Notes: generated from the letters alone by a model not told the origin. A stretch of DNA of 64,000 bases from Hygrocybe punicea (GCA_963556145.1 OY744462.1:3720001-3784000); one strand, 5' to 3'; positions 19,807 to 32,100 are shown, numbered from the stretch's first letter. Numbers and translations: made by a program.

Positions 19807-22516
19807 CAAATGGACACATGCCAGTCTCAGTTCCTTCTTCCTCGTCCATGTCATTCACAGCAGTAGCTTCTGGGTTTTTGTTAATGAATGATTGTCTGTA
19901 CTCTACCACAACTGGTATGTCATTCTCAGGATATTGCTTCAAATTTTCTTCTGAGATTTCCAAGTCAAAGTAGTCACAATGATTCTGTTTCAACCAATTC
20001 AATGCACTTGCAACTTTGTTTCTTCTAACAAGCAATGGTGTTCTCTCAAAATCAGACTTGGTAGGCTTACATGGTCCTGTATAGATGAATGCAAGTACTT
20101 CATCCAACTCATTAACAGGTGGGGGTAAAATGTCATAAATCTTAGGAGTTGGATTGGCAAATGTAATGGCATTTGCTCTCATTTTGTGCATTCCTGAAGA
20201 AACTCGAACTATGCATCTATTGTGTCTCACTCTGGCAATTAACAGTTGTTCTGCATAAGACAAATTACTCAATTCATTAGGAATTTGTCCAAGCCATAAA
20301 CCATTTGCCAGAGACATAGCGGGGCATTTTCCCTTGACCAAAGACTTGTAACACTTCTTGCAAATGCCAGAAAGATCTTCAATTATTATGGGGCTCTCTG
20401 AAGATTCAATTGGATCATTTATTAAGAAGCGCTCTATTTGAGTTATACCAGATTGTTTCAAACAACTCAAATTCAAGTCTGTGTAGCTTTGCAATTGACA
20501 GACTGGAGTCAATCTTCCACAGACAGCACAACCATATTCACTGAATTTGTTGGGAGAGGTATCATCACAAAATCCTGAAATAATAGTGTGTTGCAATTTT
20601 GCTGAAGGTGGATCAGGAGGGAATTGAATATTATCTCTGTATGTCTGAACAGCAGCCTGATTTGTGTGTGTATGCTGCTCAGGGTGGTTCGTGGTATGTC
20701 TTCTAACTGCATTTAATGTATGTTGCAGATGCTTGTCATGATGATCAACTTTGAACTTTGCAACAGCTGCACGGTTTTGTGATGCATGCATGTCAGGATG
20801 TTTCTGGTGAAATTTCTGAACAGCAGCCAAATTTTGTTTGCTATGTTTCTCTGGATTTTCACTCTGTACAGCTGCTAGATGTTGTTTGGCATGCTTGTCA
20901 GGATTTTCACTCTGAAATTTCTGTACAGCTGCCAGATTTTGTTTTGCATGCTTGTCAGGGTTTTCACTCTGAAATTTTTGTACAGCTGCCAGGTTTTGCT
21001 TTGCATATTTGTCAGGATTTTCACTCTGAAATTTTTGTACAGCTGCCAGGTTTTGCTTTGAATATTTGTCAGGATGTTCACTCTGAAATTTTTGTACAGC
21101 TGCCAGATTTTGTTTGTCATGTTTCTCTGGATTTTTACTCTGATATTTCTGTACAGCTGCTAGATGTTGTTTGGCATACTTATCAGGGTTTTTACTCTGA
21201 AATTTTTGTACAGCTGCCAGATTTTGTGGTGCATATTTGTCAGAATGTTGTGCTTTAAACTTATTGACTGCTCTGTTGTGTGAGGTTTTCTTGTGAATTG
21301 CAATTGCTTCTTCATCAATAAATTCAAAGATTGATACAAATTCAGGACAGTTGGAGCACACATGATTCTGTATTGCAGTTTGAATTGATGCCTGATTCAT
21401 TTTTGAGAGGACAAGAATGCTATGATGAGCTGCAATTACTTTCAAATTGGCAATGGTCAACTTTGGAATTAACAATTCAAATGGGTGATTTACAATTACA
21501 AGTGATTTTTCAGATGATGATTTCAATGAGAGTGCTTCACTTTTTGGCATGTAAGAGCGGAATTTATATTTAGCTGCATCCATACTTGCATTGTTATTGG
21601 TTGAAGCAGGCATTAGTTCATGAAATGAGAATACATTTGCTTTGCCTCCACCAATGCATTCAATATCAATGTTAGGATTGAAAGGTGTATTTTCAGACTT
21701 GAACATGTCATATAATTTTGAAGTTTTATTACACATATAGTGACCAGCCATTTGAAAAGCTAGAAAATGATGCAGAACTAGAACAAATAGCAGTATTGCT
21801 CTATTTGCCAATATAGGTAGCTTTGTTACATATATCAAGTGAGCTCTGAAGTCATGTTTTCTGAATAAATTCTGTTGAAGTTTCAACTTAATGTACATGC
21901 ACTTATTAGCAATGCTAGTTGTACAATGATACACAGAAAGCAAATCAAACATGTTCAAGAAGATTCTGGCATATAGCTCAAATAGAAAAGACAGATGAGC
22001 TGATTGACAACTAGACAGAACAAATTCAGCACTGTTGTGGGTACTTGTGATTATTTCAGGGATTTGTGATGTGAAAGAAGAGGTGGACTGATGAACAGGG
22101 ACTAAACTTGGTAAATAAGTGGGATTTTCATACTTTGGTAAATTGTCTTTGTAAAAATTCAGAGTAACTGGACATAGAATGACATTGTGTATGACAGAGA
22201 CAGTTGGTGTGACAGGGACATTTTGTATGACATTTGCAGGAGGCACAAGGCCAATCCCAATGACAGCACATTGTGCCCAAGACATTACAATGATAAAAAT
22301 CATAAGACATTGTGACAATGATGACATTTTTAACATTTTTGTGAACAGGTTTATAATTTTTTTGAAAGTAAATGCTGGATTATAATATGGATATGTCAAA
22401 TATATCTGGACAAGATGAATAAACAACATACCAATACAAAGTCCACCACATGAAGTAGTAAAAATCGAAAAAATCCACAAAACTTTGCATTTTAAAGCTA
22501 TATATGAATATAACAT
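19807..22516 (-). pseudogene. Helitron H-C transposase, N-terminal half
   Basis: Continuous minus-strand frame of about 900 codons from ATG 22516. Order: hydrophobic N-terminus, a conserved block with KHDFRAH, a strong hydrophobic segment (ILLFVLVLHHFLAF), SAP-like LTIANLKVIAAHHSI, Cys pair CSNCPE, then about ten 19-residue repeats (KFQSENPDKYAKQNLAAVQ) at 21240-20790. A second Cys region (CAVCGRL, CKKCYKSL) and DUF6570 follow (LANGLWLGQIPNELSN to LEISEENLKQ). It is cut by A3 after GTETGMCPFV, before the Rep domain. The frame has no internal stop, so this copy is young, but it cannot make the nuclease or helicase. Confidence 0.85.
20790..21240 (-). repeat. Coding minisatellite, 57-bp units (19 aa)
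   Basis: About eight to ten tandem units encoding KFQSENPDKYAKQNLAAVQ-type repeats with minor changes (QSKNPEKHDK, QSEHPDKYSK). One unit is shortened (AAVQSENPEK). The same repeat with different units lies in H-G at about 56230-56690, so the array turns over between copies. Confidence 0.85.
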
Positions 22517-23811
22517 GTAAACATTTGATCATAGATGGTAAAAGATTCATACCTGAGCCAGAAAATATCCACTGTAAAACTGTAGGTTAAGAAGTGAGCT
22601 TATACAATCTAAAAAGGTGAAAAAACAAGAAATTTATACATACTTTGAAAATTGAGAGAGAGATGGGCTGTAAAATGATAGATTATGTTAATAAACAATA
22701 AGATTTACAAATTGAAGACATTACCAGTGGTCCAGGAAAGAAAATAGAGCCATATAGAAGAAAAAGCATGAAAATCCGAAGAATTTTCAACTTTTATGTC
22801 TAAAAAAGGAAAGCTTATGTCAGCATTGGACCCTGAATGGTCCGGATACATCACCTGATCCAGAAAACATTTTTTCGGAGTCTGAATATGAAAAACTGAG
22901 CTTAAACGAGCCAAAAAGGTCAAAAAACTCGGACTTTACGTACCAAATGGGGAAGGTGGTGGTTCAGGTTCAAGAGGCAAAAGTGCAATAAGGTTCAAAG
23001 TCTGGGTTCAAATGATGATCTGACTAATGATTACATAATCATGATTACATAAGAAAACTGACCAAAACCAAAATTGAAATACAAAGTAATCTAACCATAT
23101 TGGGTTTGTTTATTTGTATTTGTTTGTCATATGGCCAAGTTGAAACATAACTCACAAATGTCTAGTGATAATATTTATAGAAGAGCACATTATTTCTCTT
23201 TGTTTATATCTATTTGTATTTGTTTACTAAAGCTCAAATAACACTATTTAAACTAAAACATATGATGAAATATGTATTAGTGCATTATATAATTAGATTT
23301 GTCATATAAAATCAACACTATCATCATCAGGATAAAATTTAGCCCATATTATGTAAAATTACCTTATATGATTAGACAAGTCACATGTGACTATCACTGT
23401 TGCGATCAGCATAAAATTTGGTATATAATATCTGAAATTACCTTATATGGTTAGATTGGTCACATGTGACTGTCACATCTTGCCTGAAATGGTTATATTC
23501 GTCAGCAGTTCAATTTTCAACTGTTTCCGATAAGAATTGAAGTCAGTATGAATATTTTGAATATAATTGGAAAGTAATTTGTCTTGTCTGAAGTAACCCA
23601 TATTTGGATGCTTATGTAAGCTTGTCCAGACATGGCCCCACCTGTATCTGATTTTCCAGGATCAGAAGCAGAATCATATCTGTTGCCTAAAAAATTTTTG
23701 TCTATAGGCGATCAACTTTATCAATTAATCAATTAATTAATTAATTACGAATCCTCACTGAACCAGGTCTGATAAAGAACGAGTCTTTTAATAAATTAAA
23801 AGAACTCGTAA

Positions 23812-26800
23812 TAAGAAATCAAAGAAGACACCTCTGACAACTAAATCTGAACCTGGCATTACAGATGATGCATCTTCTGATGATGAACTAAACATTGTCA
23901 AACCTTCTCAGGACATTCTTAATGAGGTACAACAAAGTGATTCAGAAGATGTAGATGATGTAGATGATGTAGATTCAGATAATGAAAAAGATGAACTTGA
24001 TGTTATGAGTGCTGTTGATGATGGTGAAGGGCAAAGACAAACAAATGGTCTGCAATATTATTATTTTCTAGATAATCATCCTCAGCAAGAATCTCATTAT
24101 GTGATGTCAAATAGCAAGCGTCTGATCAAAGTACCAAACTTTCTTGGTGGGAGCCTACCCCGGTGTGATAGAGGTGATTGTGAATACTATTGTGCTACTA
24201 TGTTGGCAATGTTCAAGCCTTGGAGAAAAAAAGAAGACTTGAAGGAGGATGATTACAGCTGGGATGAGACATTTACTAACCATAAATTCACTGCAGAACA
24301 GAAACAGCTGATGAAATATTTCAACATCCGATATGAGTGCAATGATGCTAGAGATGACTATTCTGCTCAGCTAAAACATAAAAACAGCTTGTCCCAAATG
24401 TCTGCTTCATGGTTGACTTCTGACTTGGTTGAAAACAATGATGACATTGACTTGATTGATGATGATGTTGATCAAGCATATGATGATCACCAGGAGGAGG
24501 ACATAGACTTGTTCATGAGGCTTGGAAAATATGGAATTCTCAAACAGGCTGAAATGAATGCCATGAAACATTGCATGCAAGCTGCTGGTTGGCTTGACAA
24601 CAGTCCTAATGGTTTGGATTCTGTGAAAGAGAAGCCAATTGAACCTAGTTGTATACAATTGGGTTCAAAATGGAAGGCCACTGTAAATGACAAGCGCAAG
24701 GAGGTGCTGTCTGAAAGAAATACTTGTAATGTAGGAACCACCTTGAATAAGTCAGCCACTGAACATGTTACCTCTGAGTTGTTTGTGGAAAATCAAGTGA
24801 AAATTGTTGATAGATCCTACTTGTATCGATCCTTTGAAGCCCAGACAAAATTGTCTCAAGATCACATAGATTCAATGGTCAGGGACAAGACATTAAATCA
24901 AGAGCAAGAACGGGCATTTCGAATTGTTGCCAACCATGCCACTCAACATGACCCTGAGCAGCTAAAGTTGTACATTAGAGGCATGGCAGGTACAGGAAAG
25001 TCTCAGGTGATTAAATCTCTCATTCAGTTCTTTACTCTACAGAAGGAGCAACACAGGTTTGTTATTCTTGGACCAACAGGAACTGCAGCAGCACTAAATA
25101 ATGGGTCGACCTATCACTCTTTTCTAGGAATTCAAGTAGTTAGTTCACAAAACCCAAAGTCTGAAAATATGGCCATTGCACAGCTCAAGGAAAGGTTGCA
25201 AGGTGTTGACTATATTTTTCTTGATGAGGTCTCCATGCTGGCTTGTCATGAACTGTACAAGATTAGTTCTCAGCTAGCAAAAGCCCTTGATGAATATGAA
25301 CTACCATTTGAAGGCATCAACTTTATATTTGCAGGTGATTTTGCCCAGCTTCCTCCTGTAGGGGGCAAGACACTATATAGCAATGTGGTGTCAACCCAAC
25401 TTCATGCTGGATTAACTGTTCGTGACCAGGAGGCTGCCATTGGGAAATGCCTCTGGCATCAGATAACCACTGTTGTGATACTGAGACAAAATATGAGACA
25501 AAAGTTGCAAACACCAAGGGATGCCCAACTTCGAACAGCTCTGGTGAACATGAGATATGGAAAATGTATACCCGATGACATCAAATTTCTTAGGAGTCTT
25601 GTTGCTGGTAAACGAGCAGACCAGCCCAAGTTGGCAGCCAAAGAGTTCAGGAATGTTGCTGTCATATGTGGTAGACACACACAGAAGGACCAGATTAACA
25701 TGATTGGATGTGAAAGATTTGCCATAGATACAGGACAGAAGTTGGTTCATTTTTATTCTACTGACCAGTGGGGAAATTCACCTGATCCTGCCTTGTTTGA
25801 GGCTAAAAAAATCAACAAAAAAATTAAATCTGTTCAAAAGAGAAGGGACATGTCTCTCAAAGAACAAACACACATATGGAGTCTGAGGCCTGGTGCAACA
25901 GATCATTTTCCAGGTAAACTTTCCTTGTGTCTTGGCATGCCTGTGATGATACGCAACAATGAAGCAACTGAACTTTGCATCACAAAGGGTCAAGAAGGAT
26001 TTGTTGTTGGCTGGCAATCATTGATAGGTCCCCATGGCAAGATAGTCTTGGACACTTTGTTTGTGGAATTGGACAAGCCACCTCGCCTGATACAGATCCC
26101 TGGGCTACCTGACAATGTAGTGCCTGTAGTCAAGGACAAAAAAACAATTCAATGCACATTCCCAAATGATGACAAAGTTAGTGTGGAAAGACAGCAGGCC
26201 TGGGTGCTGCCCAATTTTGCTATGACAGACTATGCATCACAGGGAAAGACAAGACCAAAAAATGTTGTGCATTTGAACAGTTGCACCTCACACCAATCAT
26301 ATTACACCTGTCTTTCTAGGAGTGCAAGTGCAGATGGGACCATTATTGTACAAGGTTTTGAACCCAGAGTTATTACTGGGGGCTGTTCTGGTTACTTGCG
26401 TCAGGAGTTCAGAGAACAGGAGATACTAGATGATATTACCAAACTGAGGTATGAAAATGAACTCCCTCATCATGTGGATGGAAACCGCAGAAATACCATA
26501 ATCAGACAATATCAGAAATGGAAAGGGACAGGTTTTGTTCCTGCAAATGTTGACACACATTTGGCATGGAATAATCGTGATGCAATGCCTATGTTACCTG
26601 TAGTCACTGATAGTCCATGGCAGCTGGTGATTAAAGCAAAATCAAAATCCAAAGATAATGCACAAGAAAAACCTTCCACAGGGTTTATTTCTGCTCAAGG
26701 AACAACTCCAAACCTTGAACAAAATGTTTCAAAAAAAAGAAGGGCTGAAGATGAAGCAGCTATGCAGGTTCCAAAGAAAGTTCAAAGACATTCAGCTGTT

Positions 26801-26815
26801 GACAAGCCACAGGGA
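23812..26815 (+). CDS. Helitron C transposase, acidic linker plus Pif1 helicase (H-B, part 2)
   Basis: Open from 23813, with no Met until 24005. A lysine patch and acidic linker (DDVDDVDSDNEKDE) lead into the Pif1-type helicase. Counting from 24005: Walker A GMAGTGKSQ at about residue 328, Walker B FLDEVSM at about 406, GDFAQLPPVGG at about 445, motif MRQK at about 497. A C-terminal helicase core follows, with DYASQGKTRP near 745 and YTCLSRS near 768. All core helicase motifs are present and the frame is intact to element A2 at 26816. Beyond A2 it continues in frame into the USP-like domain at 28156. The helicase unwinds DNA during rolling-circle transposition (family knowledge). The junction at 23812 is out of frame with 17001, and the Rep domain is absent. 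Confidence 0.85.
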
Positions 26816-28155
26816 CTTGTTTAGTGGGCCAGTGCTGCGCATGGCATGAACGAGTTCTTTTTTTCCCCTCCTCACTTTCATCATAGCAACCTCTCACCAT
26901 AGCAACATAAAAATAGAAGAAAAAACCTGCATAGCATGTCTCAACTTCCTCTCCCACTGTCATGTCTTCTTTACTTCATCATTATGCAATACTCTCAGCC
27001 AAAAAAGAGAGCAACACAATACATCAACTGTCAAATACAACTGTCTTTAAACAGTATGATAACAATTGACTTACATTTGCTAAACTCTACTTCTCCATAA
27101 CTTTGCTGCACAACAGATGATAACATGAAGACAGCTGTACTTGAGTGGACCAATGTTGCATATGGCATGAACAAAGTCTTGTTTCTATTATTGAAATTTT
27201 ATTTGTATGATTATTATAGCCATCAATCAGTGATTTTGCTTGAAATATATAATTAGTATATAATATATACAGCGATATCACATTGAATTATATGTTTTAA
27301 GTAAAAATATCATTATATCATCTGAGTTACACTAATTTCTGCTTATATGGCTGATATTTCTATATATAGTAACAGTGGTCACATGTGACTATGACTCCTG
27401 TGATCACCTTGAAATTTAGGATATATGGTGTAAAATTGCCTTATATGGTTAGACTGGTCACATGTGACTATCACCATTGCAATCAGCAAAAAATTTGCTA
27501 TACAATATCAGAAATTGCCTTATATGGTTAGAGTGGTCACATGTGACTGTCACATCTGACCCGAAATGATAATATTAGGCAGCAGTTCAATTTTCAGCTG
27601 AATCTGATAAGAATTAAGGCCAGGATAAATATTTTGAATATAATTGTATTTGTGTAATGAATATGATGAGCAGTATGTGATTTAGCATATATTATGCAAA
27701 ATTACCATATATGGTTAGACTGGTCACATGTGACTGTTACCATTGCAATCAGCAAAAAATTTGGTATATAATATCAAAAAGTACCTTATATGGTTAGACT
27801 GGTCACATGTGACTGTCACACCTTGCCCGAAATGTTTATATTAGTCAGCAGTTCAATTTTCAGCTAATTCCGATGAGAACTGAAGGGTGTATGAATATTT
27901 TGAATATAATTGGGAGGTAATTTGTCTTGTGTAAGACATCCCATATTTGGATGCTTATGTAAGCCACTCCAAACATGGCCCAGATTTTATGTTACATTCC
28001 AACATAAGAAGTAGAATCATATCTCTTGCCCAAAAAATTTTTCTCTATAGGCGATGCAAAAACATTAATGAATTAATGAATTAATTAATTACGAACCTTC
28101 ACTGAACCAGGTCTGATCAAGAACGAGTCTTTTAATAAATTAAAAGAACTCGTAA
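26816..28155 (-). mobile_element. Non-autonomous Helitron-like element A2 (1340 bp)
   Basis: Minus-strand family A 5' end at 28155 and 3' end at 26816. Removing it joins ...DKPQGL to VWDGNNYSC in frame, matching TPRGLHWDENNWSC in the copy at 43215-50584. It carries two sets of iterons (27810-27720 and 27550-27380), one more than A1, so its 5' region is partly duplicated. No ORF. Confidence 0.9.
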
Positions 28156-28947
28156 CTGGTGTGGGATGGAAATAATTATAGCTGTGCATATGATGCTTTG
28201 TTCACAGTACTCTATGATATCTGGAATGAGAACAGATTCCGATGGAATGTGAATGCAAGGCACCTCAAGTCAAATTATCTTCAATCTCTTGGAACTGATT
28301 TTTTGGCAGCATCCCAAGGCATAAAGAGTCTAGAAAAGGTAAGGGATGACATCAGAAAAATCCTTCATGCAAAAGACAGACTAATGTATCCTTATGGTCA
28401 TGTGGGCACCAGCCTATCTCAATTGACACTTGACATATTCTCCACCAATGTCAAAATTGCAAAAAGTCAAGAGACTTGTTCAAATTGTGACTTCTTCAGA
28501 CCTGCAGTGGATGATAAGTTGGGCTGTGTATTTGTTATGGATCATAGTTCATCAAAATCAACTTCTCACACATTCAACAACTTTGAACAACGATCAGCAG
28601 ATAAATGTCCTCAGTGTCAATCTGCACTGAAATCCACAGTGCACTATACACAGTTCTCAGGGATATTACTGTTTGACCACTCCACATACAGAATTAAACC
28701 AAGTAAATACCTCAAGTTTAAAAGTGTGGGCAATACTAGGATCAGATATTGTTTGCGAGGTCTTTTATACTTTGGAAATTTCCATTTTACATCACGTATA
28801 ATTTCTGCAGAAGGTGATGTGTGGTATCATGATGGTATGAATGGCAGTGAATCTGGATCTCAAGGACATAGAAAATTCATGAAGGACCCAGACTGGCAAA
28901 CTTGTCATGGTAGAAAACTTGTGATGAGCATTTATGTAAAGCCATAA
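28156..28947 (+). CDS. Helitron C transposase, USP-like C-terminal domain (H-B, part 3)
   Basis: Continues the helicase frame after A2. It resembles the ubiquitin-specific protease fold in motif order: a Cys box NNYSCAYDAL at 28171-28200, a zinc-finger pair CSNC (about 28480) and CPQC (about 28608), a His box NFHFTSRI (about 28777), and WYHDGM (about 28821) supplying an Asp. USPs cleave ubiquitin-like tails; a role in transposition is not established and this could be a degenerate fold. Animal Helentron-type elements carry OTU proteases in a similar place (established knowledge), which makes a protease appendage plausible. Stop at 28945-28947; the element ends 109 bp later. Confidence 0.7.
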   Translation: MVWDGNNYSCAYDALFTVLYDIWNENRFRWNVNARHLKSNYLQSLGTDFLAASQGIKSLEKVRDDIRKILHAKDRLMYPYGHVGTSLSQLTLDIFSTNVKIAKSQETCSNCDFFRPAVDDKLGCVFVMDHSSSKSTSHTFNNFEQRSADKCPQCQSALKSTVHYTQFSGILLFDHSTYRIKPSKYLKFKSVGNTRIRYCLRGLLYFGNFHFTSRIISAEGDVWYHDGMNGSESGSQGHRKFMKDPDWQTCHGRKLVMSIYVKP

Positions 28948-28996
28948 TATATTAGATAGAAGTATACCTTAATTTTTTACATGTATAATGTTTGAC

Positions 28997-29056
28997 CTAT
29001 TGACTGACCAAAGGACTCGTACCTGCCATGCGTAGCAATGGCCCACTACCAGCAAG
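28997..29056 (+). other. Family C 3' terminus
   Basis: Ends GGACTCGTACC, then the hairpin GCCATGC-GTA-GCAATGGC, then CCACTACCAGCAAG at 29056. The reverse complement begins CTTGCTGGTAGTGGGCCATTG and contains ACGAGTCCTTT, matching ACGAGTCCTTA at the 5' end (5433), so this is the partner of that end. Confidence 0.8.
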
Positions 29057-29097
29057 AGGTAGAGTGGCTCATCACAACCTAACACTCTCTCTTGATC
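29057..29097 (-). repeat. Left copia LTR remainder plus polypurine tract
   Basis: 29057-29084 equals 34341-34368 of the other LTR apart from the first base. On the minus strand the LTR start TGTTAGG is preceded by GATCAAGAGAGAG (29097-29085), a purine-rich plus-strand primer tract. Confidence 0.85.
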
Positions 29098-29105
29098 AGG
29101 CAACT

Positions 29106-32100
29106 CTACAATTTTCTCAATCCCAACATTTCCATCATAGCAATCACCTTAGGCCGGCCAAGAGCTTTAGTCAAGATGTCTGCAGGCATATCATCTGTCC
29201 TGACATGCATCACATTAATGCTGCCCTTCTCCACTTCATCACGCAACCAGTAGAACCGCAGATCCAAGTGTTTCATGCGTCCATGATGCTCAGGATTCTT
29301 GGCAACAGATATTGCAGATTGGTTATCAATGAGAAGTGGTGAGGAGGTGGTGATGGTGTATCCCAGTTCAGTGAACAGATTCCGCAACCAAAGGATTTCC
29401 TGGCCAGCAGAGGTTGATGCAACATACTCTGCTTCTGTGGTTGACAGCGCAACAATCCCTTGAAGCTTGCTTGACCAGCTGATTGCACCAGTGCCCATCT
29501 TCACCACATAACCACTTGTGGATCGTCCATTGTCAGGATTACCACCATGGTCTGCATCGGTGTAAGTGGTGAACAATTGAGTGAATGTGGGGTCAGGTGC
29601 ATAGGTAAGCTTGAGGTCAAGAGTGCCTTTGAGGTAGCGGAAGAGATGCTTCACTGCTTTCCAGTGGGTCATTCCAGGATTCTTGTTGAACCGGGCAAGT
29701 ACACCAACAGCATAGGCAATGTCAGGACAAGTAGCAGTGGCAAGATACATCAATGCACCAACTGCTTGGAGGTATGGAACAGCATGCATCTCCTCAATGT
29801 CTTTGGAGGATGTAGGAGACATGTCATTGCTGAGTTTCAAGCCAGGATCCATGGGAGTGCTGAGTGAGTTGCAATCAGAGAGTCCAAAGCGTTCCAGCAG
29901 AGTGAGAATGTACTGGCGCTGAGAAAGTGATAGAGTGCGCTTGGATCTGTCTCTGATGATTTCAACACCCAACAGCCATGACGTGGGTCCCAGTTCTCTG
30001 AGCTTGAAGTGCAACTTGAGTTCTGCAATGACCTGATTGATTTTCTCCTTGGACTTGCAGGCAATGGTCATGTCATCAATAAAGACTGGGATGATAATGC
30101 GTATGTCCTCCTTGCCATAAATCCAGATGCTGTGTTCACAAACAATCCTCCTGAAGCCCATAGACTCCAAGACAGCATTAAGCTTCTTGTGCCAGCATCG
30201 TCCAGCCTGTTTGAGCCCATAGAGTGACTTCTGCAAATGCCAGACCCAATCATTGCCCTTCTCAACAAATCCCTCTGGCTGGCGCATGTAGACTTCTTCT
30301 TCAAGGGTTCCATTGAGAAATGCAGATGAAATGTCTACACTCTCCAAATGGAGATCCTCAAGTGCAGCCAATGCCAGGATGGCGCGTAAAGCAGCCCATT
30401 TTGGAGTAGGAGCAAATGTTTCAGTAAAATCAAAGCCTGGGCATTGCGAATATCCTTGGGCCACCAATCATTCTCAATCAAGGCCTGAATCTCATCTAGA
30501 GCAGCTTTGTGCCAGAGTTTCCTCTCCTCTTCTGGGCGAGACATTGCTTCAGCATAGGAGTTTGGCTCTCCATCATGATTGACTGTCTTGCATGCCCACT
30601 CAGAGGTATTGAATGCATATTCAACTGCTTGATCCCAAGTCAAGTAGGCATGATGTTGGCCTTCTGTGACAAAAGCCAGACCTGCTCTGACAGCATCAGC
30701 ATATTCCAGTTCATCATCACTTTCATCTCTGGGCAGGAGATCGAGTTCATCATCACTGCTTGAGTCATGTACAGATGTAGTTGATGGAGTTGAAGTTGAA
30801 GCTAGAGCTGGAGCTGGCACTGGATTTACAGGAGGCATAAGCAAGGGATCAGGAGTGGGTGTAGCTGAAGATGGGGGAGGAGTTTGAGGTAGGGGCACAG
30901 GCTGAGTGAAGTACTTTCTCTCTAGTGCAGATTCATTGAGGGAGCCTTGAGGACGACTGGACCTGGGGGGATTCGTGCGTTTGGGAGGTGAAAGAACAGG
31001 TGCTGGATTGCGAACAGGACCTACTGGAGGAGCAGCAGGAAGTGGAACACCAGGTGCAGGATCATTTTCATCAGCAGGAGCAGGTGCTTCATCACCATTG
31101 TCATCATCTCCCTCTGGATGGAGCACCACTCCAGGATGTTTGGGAGGAGCCTCCACAACAGGTGGCTCAGAGACAAGGTTAATGGCAGTGGGAGAGTTCC
31201 CAGGGAAACACCACTCATCAAATACTGCATGGCTACTGATTATAATCCGCTTTTCTACTGGGTCCCAGAATTTCCATGCTTTGACACCTGCTGGATAGCC
31301 AACAAAGATACACTTCTTTGAGTGTGGTTGCAGTGCTTTCCTCTTTTCCTTGCGAACCAGCACATACGCCAAGCAACCGAACACTCGAAAGTAAGAAATG
31401 TCAGGCCGTTTACGTTTCCAGACATAGTAGGGTGTCTCTCCATCCAATGCAGAGGTAGGTGTCCTATTGCTGGTGTGCACAAATGCTGCCACAGCTAGCT
31501 TCCAGAAGGAGGGAGGGAGTTTTGCCTGAACCAGGAGTGCAGTAGCAGCAACAGCTACATCACGATTGGCACGTTCTGCAACTCCATTCTGATGGGGTTC
31601 ATTTGGTTCAGTGTGTTGGCATTTGATTCCCTCACTGGCACAGAAGTCAACATATTCATGGCCAATGTATTCACCTCCTTTGTCATCCCTGGTAGACCGG
31701 ATTCTCCTGCCAGTCTGGTTCTCTGCATCTGCCTTGAACAGCTTGAATGAAGCCAATGCATCACTCTTTTTCTTGAGGAAAGCAACAGTTTTCCAGCGTG
31801 ACTTGTCATCAATGAACAGTTCCCAATAGTGATAACCCTCTGCTGTTTGCACAGGCAGTGGGCCCTTCAGATCCATGTGGATGAGATCAAGAATCTGAGT
31901 GCGACGAGTGGCTGTTTTGGGAATGTCATGACGGTGTTGCTTTCCAAAGATGCATGGTTCACAGATGGGATCAGGAGTAGACTGAGACTTGATCACCATC
32001 CCTGTGACGAGCTTGTTCTTGCGCATGAGTTCCACATCAGCAAAGTTGAGATGGGAACAACGACGATGCCAGAGAGTGAGATCCAGGGGACAAGTGCTAA

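Larger units (their letters stand above)
19807..23811 (-). mobile_element. Helitron H-C (family A), 5' portion
   Basis: The minus-strand family A 5' end is at 23811, with TTAA repeats at about 23724-23746 and iterons near 23470 and 23390. A leader of about 1.3 kb precedes the transposase start at 22516. The element is cut at 19807 by A3, and no downstream part of H-C appears beyond A3. Outside 23811 the sequence is Helitron C coding sequence (acidic linker). 23812 is thus a true element boundary, while the left boundary of the whole block is the A3 3' end at 17002. Confidence 0.8.
5431..29056 (+). mobile_element. Giant cargo-carrying Helitron, family C (23.6 kb with nested insertions)
   Basis: The 5' end TTACGAGTCCTTATTT follows LTR sequence ...CTCTCTTA, and the 3' end ...CCCACTACCAGCAAG precedes ...GGTAGAGTGG. 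Joining the flanks rebuilds the LTR seen intact at 34331-34350, with one base ambiguous. Only this pair of ends carries ACGAGTCCTT in place of ACGAGTTCTT, which supports their being one element. In order it holds: 5' hairpin, cargo genes at 5711-6877, 7025-9903 and 10048-12779, simple repeats, a GC-rich minisatellite, and its transposase in pieces (14628-17001, 23812-26815, 28156-28947). Without nested insertions it would be about 15.5 kb. It lacks a Rep domain, so it is probably immobile now. Confidence 0.8.
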
